Notes under the pieces: model-generated
What the model was told of the DNA's origin: nothing
The model's database searches: none
The model's input: only the letters and a program-made list of their open reading frames with translations
Shown here: in pieces, positions 12,721-26,748 of the stretch
Numbering within the stretch: the first letter of the stretch is position 1
Layout of the letters: every line of letters begins with the position of its first letter
Program-made: the position numbers and the translations under genes
Assembly (NCBI GenBank): GCA_013365325.1
Contig: JABVXV010000008.1
Coordinates: forward strand, 372,001 to 436,000
DNA from: Dipetalonema caudispina
Lineage: Eukaryota; Nematoda; Chromadorea; Rhabditida; Onchocercidae
Direction: 5' to 3'
DNA length: 64,000 nucleotides

Positions 12721-15431
12721 CTAAAGTAAATTTGGCCAGGAATAAAAATAACTAAATTAGCTTCTCTTCGATTTTTTTTTCCTCCATTTGTTAATAGAAA
12801 TATATTTTGGAAAAATACATGCTGTCATCAAAATAACTGTTTGAAAAAGCTGAAAATTACCTAATCTGAAGATGCTTTATCAACTTGGCAGGTATGTAAA
12901 CATAACCTATCTTATCTTGTCCTGTGTGGTAACTCAGCGCGAAAGGCGCTCACTGAAATATTTATCAGCAATAGATGTAAAAGAACTGGTAAATTAAAAA
13001 ATAATTCAAAAAGGCAAAATGTGTCGAGAAATTTTGGGAGTGGTAGTAGCGGTAAGCTAAAATCAGATAGAAGGATGCTAATATCAGAGGAAGTTAAATA
13101 CTCTAAGTGCTGCTAATTACAAGTGTTTTAGATTTAAAGAGAGGAAAAACCAGTATGTATGGTATATTTCTCGACTTAATTTCTTCAAGTTAGGCCTAAT
13201 TCTCTCCAGCCTACAATTATACTTTCATCAAGTATTTGCTGTTCAATGGATAAACTGCGACATGTTTGAAATCACAAAATCTAATTATCTTTACACTCAA
13301 ATTATATATCATTTGTTATTTATATATTTGTGAATTAATTTTTAGCTTACAGTTCATAAAACTTTGCACAGTCTATTTATTAACTTGTGCAACCTACTAG
13401 TAATTAACAAAACATATATTAACGGCAGGACAGTAAGCTTTAAAGTACTGAGAGGAAAAATTTTTAAAGTAAAAAAAGTATTAAGTTGACTGATTTTCCT
13501 TTAATCAGTATAGATCTTAATTGATTATTTAATCAAGGATATTTTCAAGTTATTTTATACCGAAACGATACAAATGGCATCGTTTTCATATAAGATGAAT
13601 GGATGAATAGAAAGAGGACAAAGAATGAAGTAGGGAGGTAAAAAGGAGAAATGATTAGTGCCATTTCAATAACTTATGAATTCATCTTACATTACAGCTG
13701 CAGTGGTTAGAAATAAATTTGAAGTGAAAAATAGGACAAAAAAAATAAACAAATAGTAGAGAAGGAAAGATATTTTCTGTGGAATGTAAAAAATGTAGGC
13801 GTGAAATATATTCGTCGTTTTGGATTACATTTACCATAATTTTGGTTGGAAATGATTGGATGACAAGAAAGAAGAAAAATAGGGAAGGGTTAATTTTATC
13901 ACTGATTGAAGATATATCAAAAGATTCTATCTCCTACTATTACACTTTATTTTGTAACACTCAAGTTTTTAGACTTCCAAATTTCTTGCCTAAATTTTTT
14001 TTAAAATGATTGATAATTGAGTAAATATTCCATGTAATAGTAAAAAAGTTCTCTGTTCCATTTGTACTTGCAATATTAGGCTAAAATGTGATAAATTCTG
14101 AGAAATCTTAAGGAAATTCGAAATGAAAAGAGTTGTAATAGTAACTTTAGAGAAGACTTTAATGAGAAATAAAGAAGAAATGAATTATAGCTGATTGTAA
14201 CGGTAAAAGAATGAGTTGGAATGAAGCAACTGCCCTCCAAAATGTTCAAATAAAAAGTATGTGTATTTTTTTCAAGCAGTTGGACAATTTGCACCAACGT
14301 ATATTTTCCCCTAGCGAACTGTTGAAATATACTAAACTTCATCGATAATTACGATTATAACTATTTGCACTGCTTATCATTAGCTTCTAACCTCGAGAGT
14401 TCACAATGAAATTTACCCAGGAATATAAGTTACATTAATTACGTATTCAAAAAACATTTGCTTGATGGGTTCACGCAGCAACATTAATAAGTGCTCGAAG
14501 GATTTTTTTTTTTGTTATCTCAGGCGAGAAAAATATTTGAAATAAATGGTTTACTACAAATTGCTTACGCCATCATTTCAAAATTCTTCTTCGAAAGTGA
14601 AACAAAAAGTTTTTTTTTCCTTCTGCTCATTTTTGACAAAGTAAGATCAGACTGGGCTATGTGTACTACTTACATTATTCTTCAAAATAGTTATTTACTA
14701 TGAATCTCACTTCAGATGCATTTCTCGCATGTTATTTTATCATAGAATAGATTTAACATCTCTTTGCTACTTTATACTGAGAGAATGCTTTAAAAAAGAC
14801 TCAATTTTCCTAGAAACAAAAAAGAAACTGTAAATTAATGAAGGAAATTTCATTTACAAAAAATAATGAAATTTTTCCGATCTGTTAAAATTATCGTCCT
14901 ATTAGGAGATATATCGATAATTTAAAAATAAAAATAAAAATTGCAGGATCAAGAAATATTGCTCTGATTGGAAAATATCTCTCTCTCTCTTTCTCTTTCA
15001 TCCCTTATAATGCCACCCAAATTGGGACTTCGAAACGATTTTTTGTTTGGATGATGATTACAAATGATCGTAATTATGCTTAATTGTTCATTTTTTATAA
15101 AATTTTTTGTTTGTTGTATTTTATTTGCTCCTTTCAATGACCGCCTCTAAATTTTATATTTCATTTTCACCGCTTTTTTCGATCAGCAACTTGATGAGAT
15201 AAAAATGGTCCATTCATAACTCGCTGCGAGGCTTTAATTTTCAAATGATTTCTAGTAATTAAAAAAAAAATTACCCCACAAATTAAAAAAAATATGCTCT
15301 TATTTGATGATCTCTTTTTCTCACCATTTGCGAGTACCCTATTTACCTATCGTTTTCGCTAACAGGTAGGGGTTTCGGACAAACGAAAGATTCCGATGTG
15401 TCTAATCCGAGCATAATAAAATTGAGCATAC

Positions 15432-15488
15432 CTGACATGTACCTTCTTTCTCAAAATCGTATGATAAGCATTGATAATCATTCTTAAC
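15432..15488 (-). CDS. Candidate 57-nt exon (VKNDYQCLSYDFEKEGTCQ)
   Basis: Nineteen open codons lie between acceptor GTTTCAG and donor GTATGC, in phase 0 at both ends. The composition is polar and protein-like, with two Cys. It can follow either of the phase-0-ending segments at 18830 or 17222. It can also precede the phase-0 GEF exon at 10282. No domain is recognised, and the evidence is splice-site and phase logic only. Confidence 0.35.
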
Positions 15489-17221
15489 CTGAAACGCCAT
15501 GATGATTTAAGTCCGAAATTCAAAAAATCAATTTGTGGAGAGTTTAAATTTGTTCAACGAGAGTATTATATATTTCTTAGTTCAGATTAACAAATTTTTT
15601 TATCAAACCTCTCTTCTATGGCAGTTTTATAATCATTTGTTTTGATTTATATTCTAACAATTTATTTTTAAATTCTGTGCAAATTTTTGAGGGATGAATA
15701 AGCAAGACGAGGTAATGCACCTATAAATATAATATATTCTTTCAAAGCTTTTAAGAATTTAATCTTCTTTTGAGAATTTTCTTTTTTAGATCAGTTAGCT
15801 ATGTTAATTATAGCTTTGAAACAATCAATGGAATAATCCAAAAGATCAAAGATTTCATGATAAACTGATCATTAACGAATAAGTACTAATTTACTAAAAA
15901 TACGTGGATAATGGGAAAGGCCATGATATAGTAATGGTCAATATCGACGCTTTCACTTCCAGTTATTTCAACACTTATTATAGCAGCAATAAGTAATTTA
16001 TCAAATGGAAATTGAAATTCTTTTTTCCGCAGTATGCCGCCCTCTGATGAAAATGCACCTTTTTGCAAAAACTGGTTGATTTAGTTCCAACCAAAAGAAC
16101 CGTTCAAACATTTTCGCAAATACGAAAAAAAAAACACTGAAGAATTTAAACTTCCCTAAAAAATCATCTTGCCAAGTTCATAAAAAGAAAATACACAAGA
16201 TTTATGGGACGATTTTGATTGATTAGTGAGTAAGAAGTTATCAACAGATACAGGTGAAATACTGAGAGAATCTAACAATCTAAACCTCAAATTGTAATCT
16301 CCAAAAAGCAGCTCATTTGTTTGTAATCCTCTAAATTTTACAATAATTTTTACCTGTTCTATCTAGGCAATTTATCGAGTTTTTAAATCAAGCCATGGAC
16401 CCTACACCAGAAAATTGTTTTCCAGCATTTATTAGCAATGAAAAATGAGATTGGAAGTCGTCCGTAAAATAATTAACTACTTATAGTAAGATCCGAAATC
16501 CGGAAAGACGTAGATTATATGTTTGAATCATTGAACCAAAAAAAAGTTGAAGCAAGATAAGTTGAAAGGAATAGTTTAAATCACTTATCTTTACTACAAG
16601 CAGAAAATTTTATTCAGTGAAGAACAAAATTGAACCCATATTTGGACCTGATGAGAGATATACTTTTAAAAGAAGCTTGTAGATGTCTTCCAAACAAGGC
16701 CAAATGCACTTTTATATGCTGTTTACCAAATTTAAGATTGGAAAACAACAAAATAGATTTAATGGAAGATTTTGTATCACACCTTTCTCACTTTTACTTG
16801 ACAAGTTTGTAATAATTTCCAATTTGTAAGCACTTAAATAATATGAGTTAAACAATTCTGACAAACAGTCATATCAAAAAAAAGAACCTAAAACAATGGT
16901 GCAAATGTTTTCTGTTGATATCGGCATGAGGATTTGAATGGATATTGTCATGCTTCAACAAGAGAATCATTTTTGAAAATAGCACTATCCGAGAATGGTA
17001 TACCTTATGAACGTATTATACTATCTATGAATTGCTATAAAAAGATGACATATATGTCTCACGATCAAATCGTCGCAACACTGTCGTAATCTTGTTAGCA
17101 CAAAAGCTTGTTGCAGAAATGTCGTTGTCACTGCTGATGTTAGTAGAGGTTGTCGCGCTAGTAACAGAGATGATGAATGTGCATCATTATCGTAACTTGC
17201 TGTCAATGAAGGTTCACGTAC

Positions 17222-17301
17222 TTTTATGATACATGCCATAGAGTGTACACTGCGTTGCACAACACAATACATCACTTCACTTTTCTTCTTGTCCAATATG
17301 C
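17222..17301 (-). CDS. Candidate 80-nt exon, alternative to the one at 18830
   Basis: Acceptor TCAATCAG and donor GTACGT bound 26 open codons that begin ILDKKKSEV and end SMACIIK. It is entered in phase 1 and left in phase 0. The frame continues open past the donor for another 60 codons, rich in Ser/Leu/Thr, to TGA/TAA-bearing sequence, so a longer terminal form is possible. Phase makes it exclusive with the exon at 18830-18897. Family unknown. Confidence 0.3.
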
Positions 17302-18829
17302 CTGATTGAAAAAGTAATAAGGAGAGTTTTGAAGACCTTGGACCACAATTATCAGCCTTGAAAACCTTTCTTTTCTTTTCAACAGAAAGAGAAAAGTATG
17401 AAAATTGGTTTGTCACAGCAGAAGTAAATATTTATCATATTGAGAAATGCGTCGAGATCTGACAGTGGAATAGATGACGATAACTTGAAGCACTGAATCA
17501 TTGAATAGCATTAAAGCAGTGAAACGTCGAACGATCGATATTATCAAAAGTCCCAATCTCGAGACTTATTTACAGCAGATGTGAAAAATCTGAAATCAAA
17601 GGCGAATTTGGGCATTGCATATTAAACGAAATGCCGCTCAGAATTGGATTTTTCATATCTGTTTTATGAATCTTAGTAAGAATCATTGATGAAGTTATTT
17701 CCAAAGAAACCAGTACTTAAATGATAATCAAGCAAATAATAAGTAATGAAGATAAGCAATGCAAAAGACTATTAAACAACGGAAAATTTATTATCTACAA
17801 TGAATTACTAATTACTGAAATTGTTCTGATTGCATAATAATTGGCTAAGCAAAAACAAAGATTTTTGCCTTGTGCTACTGAAAGATGCAAATTTCATATA
17901 TCTTGTATTTTAATTAAAAGAAATTTCAAAATGGATGTCGTAAATGGAAACTATTCAATATTAGAAATTATGGGCAGCATCTGTTTCAAAATATAGGCTC
18001 ATTCCCTGTGAAGAGTTGCAGAATGGGGACCAAACTTCAGATTTCAGAAATTTAATAAAATCAATCGTTCGATATTTATCCCAAACGATCTTTTAGTCCA
18101 GCAATAATTTCTTATTATATTTGCTTAAAAACCTTCCTCATCATGGAAAGTATTCATTGAGCGATTATATCCCATACATTAGGCGACTTGGAACAATTTC
18201 TCTGTCTATACTTTTTATTGATATTTCAATTAAGGATGTCACTCTTAGGCGCAGATTATTTTTTTAATAAGATGAGTAAACCTCTGACTTTGGTTATACA
18301 TTGGGCCTAGGACGTGTTTTGATTTTCATAAAGATAATATTAGAAAATGTAGAAGTTTGCTCATAGTTCATTCTAAGTTAAATTTCCCTCCTCTGACCAT
18401 CGTCTTTTCTTTCCTGCCACCATACCATTAACAATCTCATCATGATAAGTAATCAAAAGTAATGATATTCCTGAATTGTCATTTAGTAAAATTTTGTATT
18501 GGCAATTTCGAACTTACAACAAGTGTCCAATTGAACAACTTTAGAGTAAAACAGATTAAAAAATAAACGAACTAATGGTAAAAGTATAATTTTTCTGCAA
18601 AAAAATCATTTTTTTGTCGAATTTATAGCCTAGTTTAAAATTCCAGAATTTTGAAAAATAAAAATTCTAAAATACCAAACTTATTTAGTTTTCATAAACT
18701 TTTCCTCTGGCAAAAATACATATGAAGCAGTAACATTTGAAAAAAAAAAACTTCTACTTAAATAAAAATAGTGAGACTGTCAAAGAGAAATGATAATGAA
18801 CTGCAAAGTTGTTTTAAAAAAATGTATAC

Positions 18830-18897
18830 CTTGAAGGGTTCACGGGAACATAAAAGAGAGATTGTTGAGTTGCGCCGCACGCAATGACCCAGTTCTA
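18830..18897 (-). CDS. Candidate 68-nt exon (ELGHCVRRNSTISLLCSREP)
   Basis: Acceptor TTATCCAG and donor GTATAC bound 22 open codons. G+C is visibly higher than in the surrounding DNA. It is entered in phase 1, which matches the exit phase of the segment at 20192, and left in phase 0, which matches the entry of the segment at 15488. No domain is recognised. It is a good exon candidate on composition and splice sites, but which gene it belongs to is inference. Confidence 0.38.
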
Positions 18898-20191
18898 CTG
18901 GATAACACCAACATTCAACGAAATGATGACTTCTTCAACTTTAATTCTTTTTAATTTATAATCCAAAGTTACCTATTCAATCTCGAATAAGAATTTAATC
19001 ATTATTACCACTTTTGGCTTTATGCAAGAAAGTAGTTCATTACTAAGTAGATGATATTAGTTTATTAGACACAAGCGGTAAATGCAAAAATATAATGTAC
19101 CCATAACAGGCTAATGTCCAATGTCCCTTGGCTTCACTAAAGATTTAGTTCAGCCTCACATTGCAGGACAAATTGACAAATATCATTGAACTTAGTTTCA
19201 ATATATCTGCATATCTTAATGAATATTAGCTATTGATACATTCGTTTTATTTCCATCTTCGAAAGTTATTCAGTTTTCATGCTTCTTATTTCTTGAACTA
19301 AAAACTCAACAGAAAACGGGAAATCATTTCCTCATCGACATTTTAAAAGTCCGATTACTTTGGAAAAATCGATAAGAGGTTAAAATCCAAAATAAAAACG
19401 AAATAAAAACTGAAAACAAATAAAAAATTAAAAAAATTTAAAACAAAACAGAAAACCAAAATTAAGTTAAAACAAAGGGAAATAGTAGCAAGAAATGAAA
19501 TAAGAATGTTAAATGATTGATCTCAATATGATTATCACTTTCACTAATGCAGAGTACGACAGAAAGACATACTCGTTGTATATGAGGAACGGATCATATC
19601 GGACTAATATTCTCGATAATTGTAGTCGGTGAATAACATCTGATAATATTAACATTAAATAATATGAATTGAATATGATAGTTTTGTTAGGTTAAGGAGT
19701 AACAGAATCAATCATTCATTAGTATTTTAACAATGAGCTTGGAAAGAAATTTATTTATGAATAATACAAAGACAATAATGAAGTAAATGGTTGTTATCAC
19801 TGTATTGATATTATTTATTAGTCGAAAAAAAATGAAAAAAATCAGTTATAATACAATTGCTTAATTTCAATTAGAACAGGTTGTAGATTTGAGCAATAAA
19901 AATGAAAGAGCTATGAGGAATGAAAATGGAGGAGGAAATCAACAAACCATAAACTTAGTCCAAAACCACTGCTTCTCTTTACAATCGTAAATAATAATCT
20001 CCCACCAATATAGCAAATAAATGAACATTTTGAGCGAGGGAACAGTGTAGTAAAGAAAAAAAGATTTTAATTGTTGGTTAATTTTTGAACGAAATATTTT
20101 AAAAAAGTCCAATCATAGTGACTATATTTTTCTATCAATAGCCACTATGCATATCCATCACATTGTTCAGTTATTTTACAACAACGAATAC

Positions 20192-20244
20192 CTGTCAATC
20201 GTCCTAGTTTGTTTCTCTCCTCTGTTTGTATCATTCCGCAATTA
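20192..20244 (-). CDS. Candidate 53-nt exon with possible start (MIQTEERNKLGRLT)
   Basis: Acceptor GTAATCAG and donor GTATTC bound 17 complete codons that include an in-frame ATG. The exit phase (1) fits both 18897 and 17301. It could be the first coding exon of a long GEF isoform, or part of a separate small gene. No similarity is recognised. Confidence 0.3.
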
Positions 20245-23200
20245 CTGATTACAACTGTCTCCGATATCGTATGAAAAGTGAATTTGAACAAAGCTTAACA
20301 GATGTATATTTAACTCAAATTCACGTTCTTATTGTCATCTACTAACCAATACCATCAATGTGATGGTCGATTAAAATTGTCCTTGAACAATGCCAAATGT
20401 TTTTGTGAAGTTCATTTCAAGAGTTATATTTTGAATTATTTTTAATTTTTTGACGATTTTTCCGTCAGTAGTGCATCTAATCTAAATCAAATTTTGCACA
20501 TTAAAAAATTTTAATTAAATTAGAAAATGTACACTTACACGCATACACATCGAACAGCAACAAGATTGATAAAATTAGTCTTTGAAAGTGAGGAAAAGTT
20601 CAAGAAGAAATCATTGCAAAAAGATTATGGACAAAATGAAAACAGGAAAGTCATTAATTGAAAGACAGAAGAAGGACAATTCAAAATCTCAAGGTCAAAT
20701 CTACCTTTTTGTAAAGAATTTCTAAATTAACAGAAGTACTTTTATAGCAATATCAACAGCAAATGAAAATAGGATCTACTAATGCTTAAATTATGTTTAA
20801 AACCGGTCTCACAAGCCTTTTAGCACTCACTGAACAGAAAATCTTATAAGCTTATGCTAATTTAGCCAGAAATAGATAAAAATCCATAAATCCGACTACA
20901 TCGGCTCGGGCAATAAATGAGTAAATTTTGCTGCATAACCAAAAACATACATAAATATTTGAGAGGACAATACATCTTAAACAAATAATGACGAAGCTTT
21001 ATGAATAAAAAAACTCTGTGCTAATTAGTTTTAAAAAATTGATATAAGACAAATGTAAATTTAATTTTGATCGGTCTGAGACAATTAAAACTCAAAATTA
21101 AGTCTAAATAAATTATTTGTTGAGACAGAGAGGAAAATTTTACGTATTTGGACTTCAGATAAATCTTCAAAAACATTTTTATTGAATAATGACTCCAAGT
21201 TATTGTCAATTAGAATATTGAAATTGGACATTTTATGTCCAAGATGGAAATACGGCAATTTATTAGAATAAAAATACTTCAATTTATACTAGTAAAAATG
21301 TTGTTTATTGGATATTTACTAACATTCTGTCGAGAGGTTAATATCATAATGTCAATCCATTGTGTGGTGCTGTGTTTAAACCAATTGACAATTAAACTGT
21401 TTTCAAATAGGTTTTTAAATATAGGGTGGCCGAAAAAATAATAATTAATTGAAAACAGCAATTGCCTTCTTTCATTTCTAATAATTGAATTCAAAATTCT
21501 CATACAAATCCAAATTTCGTAGATAATGAGGTTAGATTTTTACTTTTCAACTTATTTATTGTCCTTGCATGTACCTTACTACTGAAGTTACCGGTAATGA
21601 ACAGGAAATTAACCTTATGTGTGATTCATTTTGCTGAATAAGCTTAGCCCATTTTTGGTGACAATAGTACATAAAGCAATGGTGATAGCAAAGTATTTAT
21701 TTTAAAATTTTCAAAAAATTTTAAATTTATAATTGAAAGTTTTTACTCAGTTCGATTTTTCGCTATTCAATTTCAGTCTATATTTCTAACATTCGGCCGT
21801 TTCTTAATTTATGAAATACTTATTTGTCAAGCTTATAGGGAATAGGAAAAGAAGTTGATGATCAAGCCAATTCCTCATATTTTCCCTTATTTCTGAAAAC
21901 ATTTTAAAATCCAATAGGGAATTCATTTTATTCCTTAAAAGTTTGTTTTGCTATTTAATGTCTTTCAAGTTTTGCTTCTCAAACCTCAGCACCGACACGT
22001 AAAGTTGAAAATTTATTTAACCATCCCAAAAATTCAAAAAATTTAATGTTCATACACAACTAGCTTAACTTCTTGAACTTATGTACTCCAAACTTACGTA
22101 TTCTAAACTTATGTATTCTAAATCTTCCCATAAAGAAAACATTTCGCAATTACCTTTAGAACATTTTTATTGCATCTGTTGTTGTTACCGTTTGAATAAT
22201 TAGTACTCATCAAGTTAAGATCATCTGTCGCTTCCTTAATTACCTATAACATTGAAACTCTACTTTCAATAATTAGTGTTTCCGAACTTATATGTATTCG
22301 GATAGATTTTAGCAACATTTCATACTTTTCATATAAAGTTTTTTTTTTCACAAAGTAATTAAATTATTAGTTTAACTGCTCGTTTCAAACGTGCTTTCTT
22401 TCGCTAAAAAAAAAAAAAAAAAAACTAGAAAATGTCTAAAGTGATTAAACCGAAAGATCACTAAAATAGAGAAATATTCTACCTTATGCAATTGCTTATA
22501 ACTTGTACTGATATTTAATGCTGGAAGCATAATGATAGTTGAAAATTCAAGCTGAAAATAATATTCAACATAATATCTATGTATGCAATCTTGTACACTT
22601 AAAAAAAAAAAACATTGTTTAAATGATTTGCAACTGCGTTACAATTCTTACACAATTAGTGCAGTAACAGATGGCCTATATCATGATGTATTGCTTTACA
22701 ACGTTGTTAGGTTTGCAAAAGAAAAAAAAACCTTTTCAAATAGGCATTTTAACTGCAAAATAGCTATGTAATACAAAAATGTAAGAGTTATATAAACAGA
22801 GTGAATTATCAGCAAGAAATATAAGGGAAGACTTTTGAGAAGTGAAGTAAATGACAGTGGTTCAGATTTTTGGATTCGAGCAGATTACTCTCAGAATTTT
22901 GTAGGTTGAAATTAAGTGAAAATAATGGGAATACATATTGAGAGAAATAAGAACCGGGAATCTGATATTTATAAATGATAGTAATGATCTCAATGGATCA
23001 TCATTACTCTTACTAATTGTAATTAAAGCAATGGCGGTCACTTGCTAATTAACTTTAATGTTAAAAGTTCATAATGAAAAGTCAATAAATCATCGCACTA
23101 TACTAGCGATCTGAAATATGGAAATACAAGTAAATTATAAGCCTTATAATATGTTTCAGAATGACCAGTACTTCAAATTTTAAAGATTAATTGAGAACTG

Positions 23201-25314
23201 TGGTCAGATATCCTTGCTATTCTTGCATTGTAAAATTGAATTCAAACAATCAAGCAATTACTTAATTTTGAAAAGTCTATAAAATACCTATCAAACAGGA
23301 TTTTGCTTGATGAGATATGGTTCAAGTTTATCAATTTATATATTCTAATTGATAATCTAAAATTTCAATAATAATAGAAATAACCTAAACAATAGTTTAG
23401 CAATCGATTAGTGAAGCAAGCTATTATACAATACCTATCAAACCAGAATCTGGCAGGCGGTATGGAAATTTTATGGGAAAAATTCTTAATAATAATGATT
23501 GTATTAGTATCCGATTGGACCGATACAGCAGGATTTTCATTAATTTTGTGAAGCAAAAAATGAATATTTTAAACATAAACCTGAAATAAAACTCTTGTAA
23601 TGACTATAAAACCGTTCACAATATATCGCTATCAACACAAATAAATTATGTGCATATGAGAATCTGACTTGACAGAAATCAGTTTTAATCTTCAGATCAA
23701 ACTATTTGTCTCTTCTGGAATGTTATCTATCTACAACACAAGCTTATAAAAAATACTATCAATAATATTAAGTATTTCAATATGCTTTTGAATTAGAATT
23801 AATCAAACTAAGCACTTAAGTGCATTTTAAGATAAAATATTCAATCATTATTGATAAGTAATTCAAGCGAAAATCTGATTTATCTGCCTTTGAACTTAAA
23901 TGCAAATATTATTCACTCCAGTTTTTCAGTCTTAAAATGACTGAATCAGTAAATTGAGCATTTAAAGACTTAAATGAATGGGATCTCTGCCGCTCTAATT
24001 TGAAAATTTGAAATTTTATGATGATATTAGGCGAGAAAGAAAAACTCGTTTTAAAGGAAATTCATTTGTCTTTAAATATGATATAAACGGTGAACATTTC
24101 GAACTTTTGCCTTAGTTATCGAAATAAGTTTTTCAGGAAAGACAATTTTTCAATTATAAAGAAAAGATTTTAAAAACTTTACTTAGATTTGTATAGGACT
24201 AAAATTAATCTCTCATTTGTGTTTTTTTTTTCCAGTTTTAGCGATATTTATAAGTGCATTTTAAGATATTTATAAAATTATGCAAATTAATATTAACAAA
24301 TGCATACTGTAATCTAAATTAAAAGATCGGTCTCGTCAAAAAAGATGAATTAAAAGATGTTAGACTCTTTATAACGAACTTCCGTTTAAATCATAATCGT
24401 AAATACATTAACCCAATTTTTTCTGTCGTTTCTTTTCGTATTTCGACAAGTTAAATAGTTAATATTACAGAAAGTACTTCCCAGTTATACCAAATAATTC
24501 GCTAAAATCCATTAGCAGCAAATTAGTAATAAAGAGTAAGCAATTGATAGTAACAAAAAATAATTCTTGAGAATTTTTGACTGTAACCTATTGAATAATA
24601 AACTGGCAAAGTTCATTCCCCATGAGTTCAACTAAAGTATTTTGAAATATACTTCTTTATTAGATAAGTCAGAAAAATTGAAAGCATTGGATCTGTGTAG
24701 TTAACAAATTATTGAAAAATGTGATTTGTTTTACTTTTCACTTATTTGAAAACTTGCCATATTTGTTCATTAAATTGTTGTCATCTGTTAAATTTATTCA
24801 AATTTTGACTTTTATAAATGTCATTGCTGACCATATTCATATACACAATATTCAGAATTGAATTACCGATATATTTACTGTTTTTGTTTTTTCATCAATA
24901 ATTTTATGCTTGATGTTCCAGCAGTTTATAGTTCCAAAGCATGTATATGCAATCTTCAATCATCGGAGTGGTCACTATTGTTAATTATCTTTTTACTAAT
25001 TAGAAAATGCAATTCTCAGTTATGGCGATGTACGAGGGGAAATTTCGCTCTAATTGAAATTATCGAATTTGATAATTTTTAAGTACTACAGACTATGGCA
25101 TTATAGTACGACGGGTATTCTAAATTCGATGCAATTATTTGTTATTTAAATTTTGGTTTGAAGGAAATATATGGCTTAATTAGTCCAACTGTGATCAAAG
25201 ATATTATATGTTCTTGTTTTGTTATATATATGTAAAAGGTTGGTAATGCATTTCCAGCATTGTTGTTGTGAAAAAGTTTTCCAACTTTATTTGCTATGAA
25301 AAAAAGAAACTTAC
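20245..25314. other. A+T-rich gene-poor region
   Basis: Long A/T runs (including about 18 A near 22407-22424) and short random frames. It also holds a three-copy 15-bp tandem repeat at 22076-22120. No similarity-supported exon was found on either strand. Confidence 0.55.
22076..22120. repeat. 15-bp tandem repeat, three copies
   Basis: Units AACTTATGTACTCCA, AACTTACGTATTCTA and AACTTATGTATTCTA follow each other directly, with one to three differences between copies. Confidence 0.8.
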
Positions 25315-25410
25315 GTCATCACGCTGCGTGTGATCGCCATCAGAGAAGAGTGAATTGCTAAGTGCTTCGACCAGTGATGATCGTTTACGAATGTAGCCAT
25401 TAACATTGTT
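25315..25410 (-). CDS. Candidate 96-nt exon with consensus splice sites
   Basis: Acceptor CGTTCAG and donor GTAAGT bound a 32-codon frame rich in Arg/Ser/Asp (NNVNGYIRKRSSLVEALSNS, then SDGDHTQRDD), in phase 0 at both ends. A second frame is also open. The donor is a perfect nematode consensus and the local G+C is raised. It is the most distant of the minus-strand exon candidates. Its gene is unknown, and the GEF is the nearest downstream gene on this strand. Confidence 0.4.
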
Positions 25411-26726
25411 CTGAACGATTATCGACGATTAATACTTATTGTTTCCATTTCAAATGATTAAAATTGTCAGAAATTATTTCCGCAGAATTATTAAAGAAAT
25501 GCTGAAGAATTTTGCCTTTATGTTAGTAATTTTATTTAGAAAGTCAAGCATATGAATAATTAAATAAATAAAGTTTGGTGTTGAATCGTATTGAGTCAGT
25601 AAGAGTTAATAATAAACTTCTTAAAACTAATGAAACAAGCAAAAAGACCACGTAAGCTGGAGGTAGAATCATGAAATGCAAGTTCTGTTGGTTTGCCGCC
25701 GCAACAATAATCGGATCGTAAGAGTGAATTCTGGAGAGAAATTGAGTCGAATAACGTTCTTCGACCTGATATAAATTTCAGAAATAGCATTTATCATTCA
25801 ATTCAAAATTATAAATCATTTCTTGAAAGAAAGAAAATGTAAATATTACATTTTTTTTCAACGATAAAAGTGTAAGTATTTAACTGCAAATAAGTGAATT
25901 TAAGGGAATATTATTTTCTCCGAGTAAATCCATCTTGATATTTGAGAAATTGTAGTTCTGTTAATTATGCACAATTTTTTTCATGTTTGAGAATCAACTG
26001 GGATTTCAATAACGGAGATCGGACAAAATTTCTTCAAATCAAAGTCATTTTCTTCTTGCTTGGATTGTCGGCTCCCTTTTGATTAAAACAGAATGTAAAT
26101 AAACGCATGTCTAAGAGTTGCCATACGCAAGTGTTGTAATCAGTAGTGCACAAAATCAAAATTGATAGAAGAGGGAATTAGCCTTGATATTTGTTAGAAT
26201 CATTAAATAAGTTCTAATCCATAATGATAAAATTCTAGGAGTGATTCATATTCAAATAGTAACAATATATCAGCGAAAAATGACATTCGACCTTAAGTAT
26301 TTTATATCGAACTGGAAAAAAAAGAGAAAAGTGGAATAAGTAAAATGAGAAGATGAATTATTTTTATTTTGGGAGACAAAGTTTTCAATTTTAAAGTTGA
26401 GAAAATATTAACAAACAGACTTATTTCTATCCTTTCAATTTGTTTCCACTTGACTAATTTTTGCTCTTATTTGCTACTCTATTTATCAATAAATAAAATA
26501 CGACACTGATGTGCAACGAATCGTTAATGGAACAGTTCTTAAATCCTTTCTTTAACTCTCACTTCTATCAACCAGTTTGATTTTTCTTTATTAGTAAAAT
26601 TATGACAAATAAGACAAAGCTTTATAAAAATTAGGAAACTATGAATCATCTGGGAAGTATCAGAATTCAAAGCGTAATCAGAACAAGTGTAATGTATGAG
26701 AAATAATACTATGATCACCAGATCTG

Positions 26727-26748
26727 TCTAATTTGAATTCAAATTAGA
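26727..26748. repeat. Perfect 22-bp palindrome
   Basis: TCTAATTTGAATTCAAATTAGA equals its own reverse complement. It lies in gene-poor DNA with no flanking gene. Confidence 0.9.

Noticed and set aside
12861..12952. Possible exon containing HTGQDKIGYVYIPAKLIKH
   Set aside because: The first codon after the natural acceptor is TGA in this frame. The segment also contains a small inverted repeat (AGCGC..GCGCT), so coding use is doubtful.
14979..14999. CT-repeat tract
   Set aside because: A short ordinary microsatellite with no associated feature.
15886..16068. Minus-strand frame KGAFSSEGGILRKKEFQF
   Set aside because: Splice sites are weak and no phase-compatible partner was found.
25596..25790. 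Minus-strand open frame RRTLFDSISLQNSLLRSDY after a TATATCAG acceptor
   Set aside because: No in-phase donor joins it to the exon at 25410 or to other candidates.
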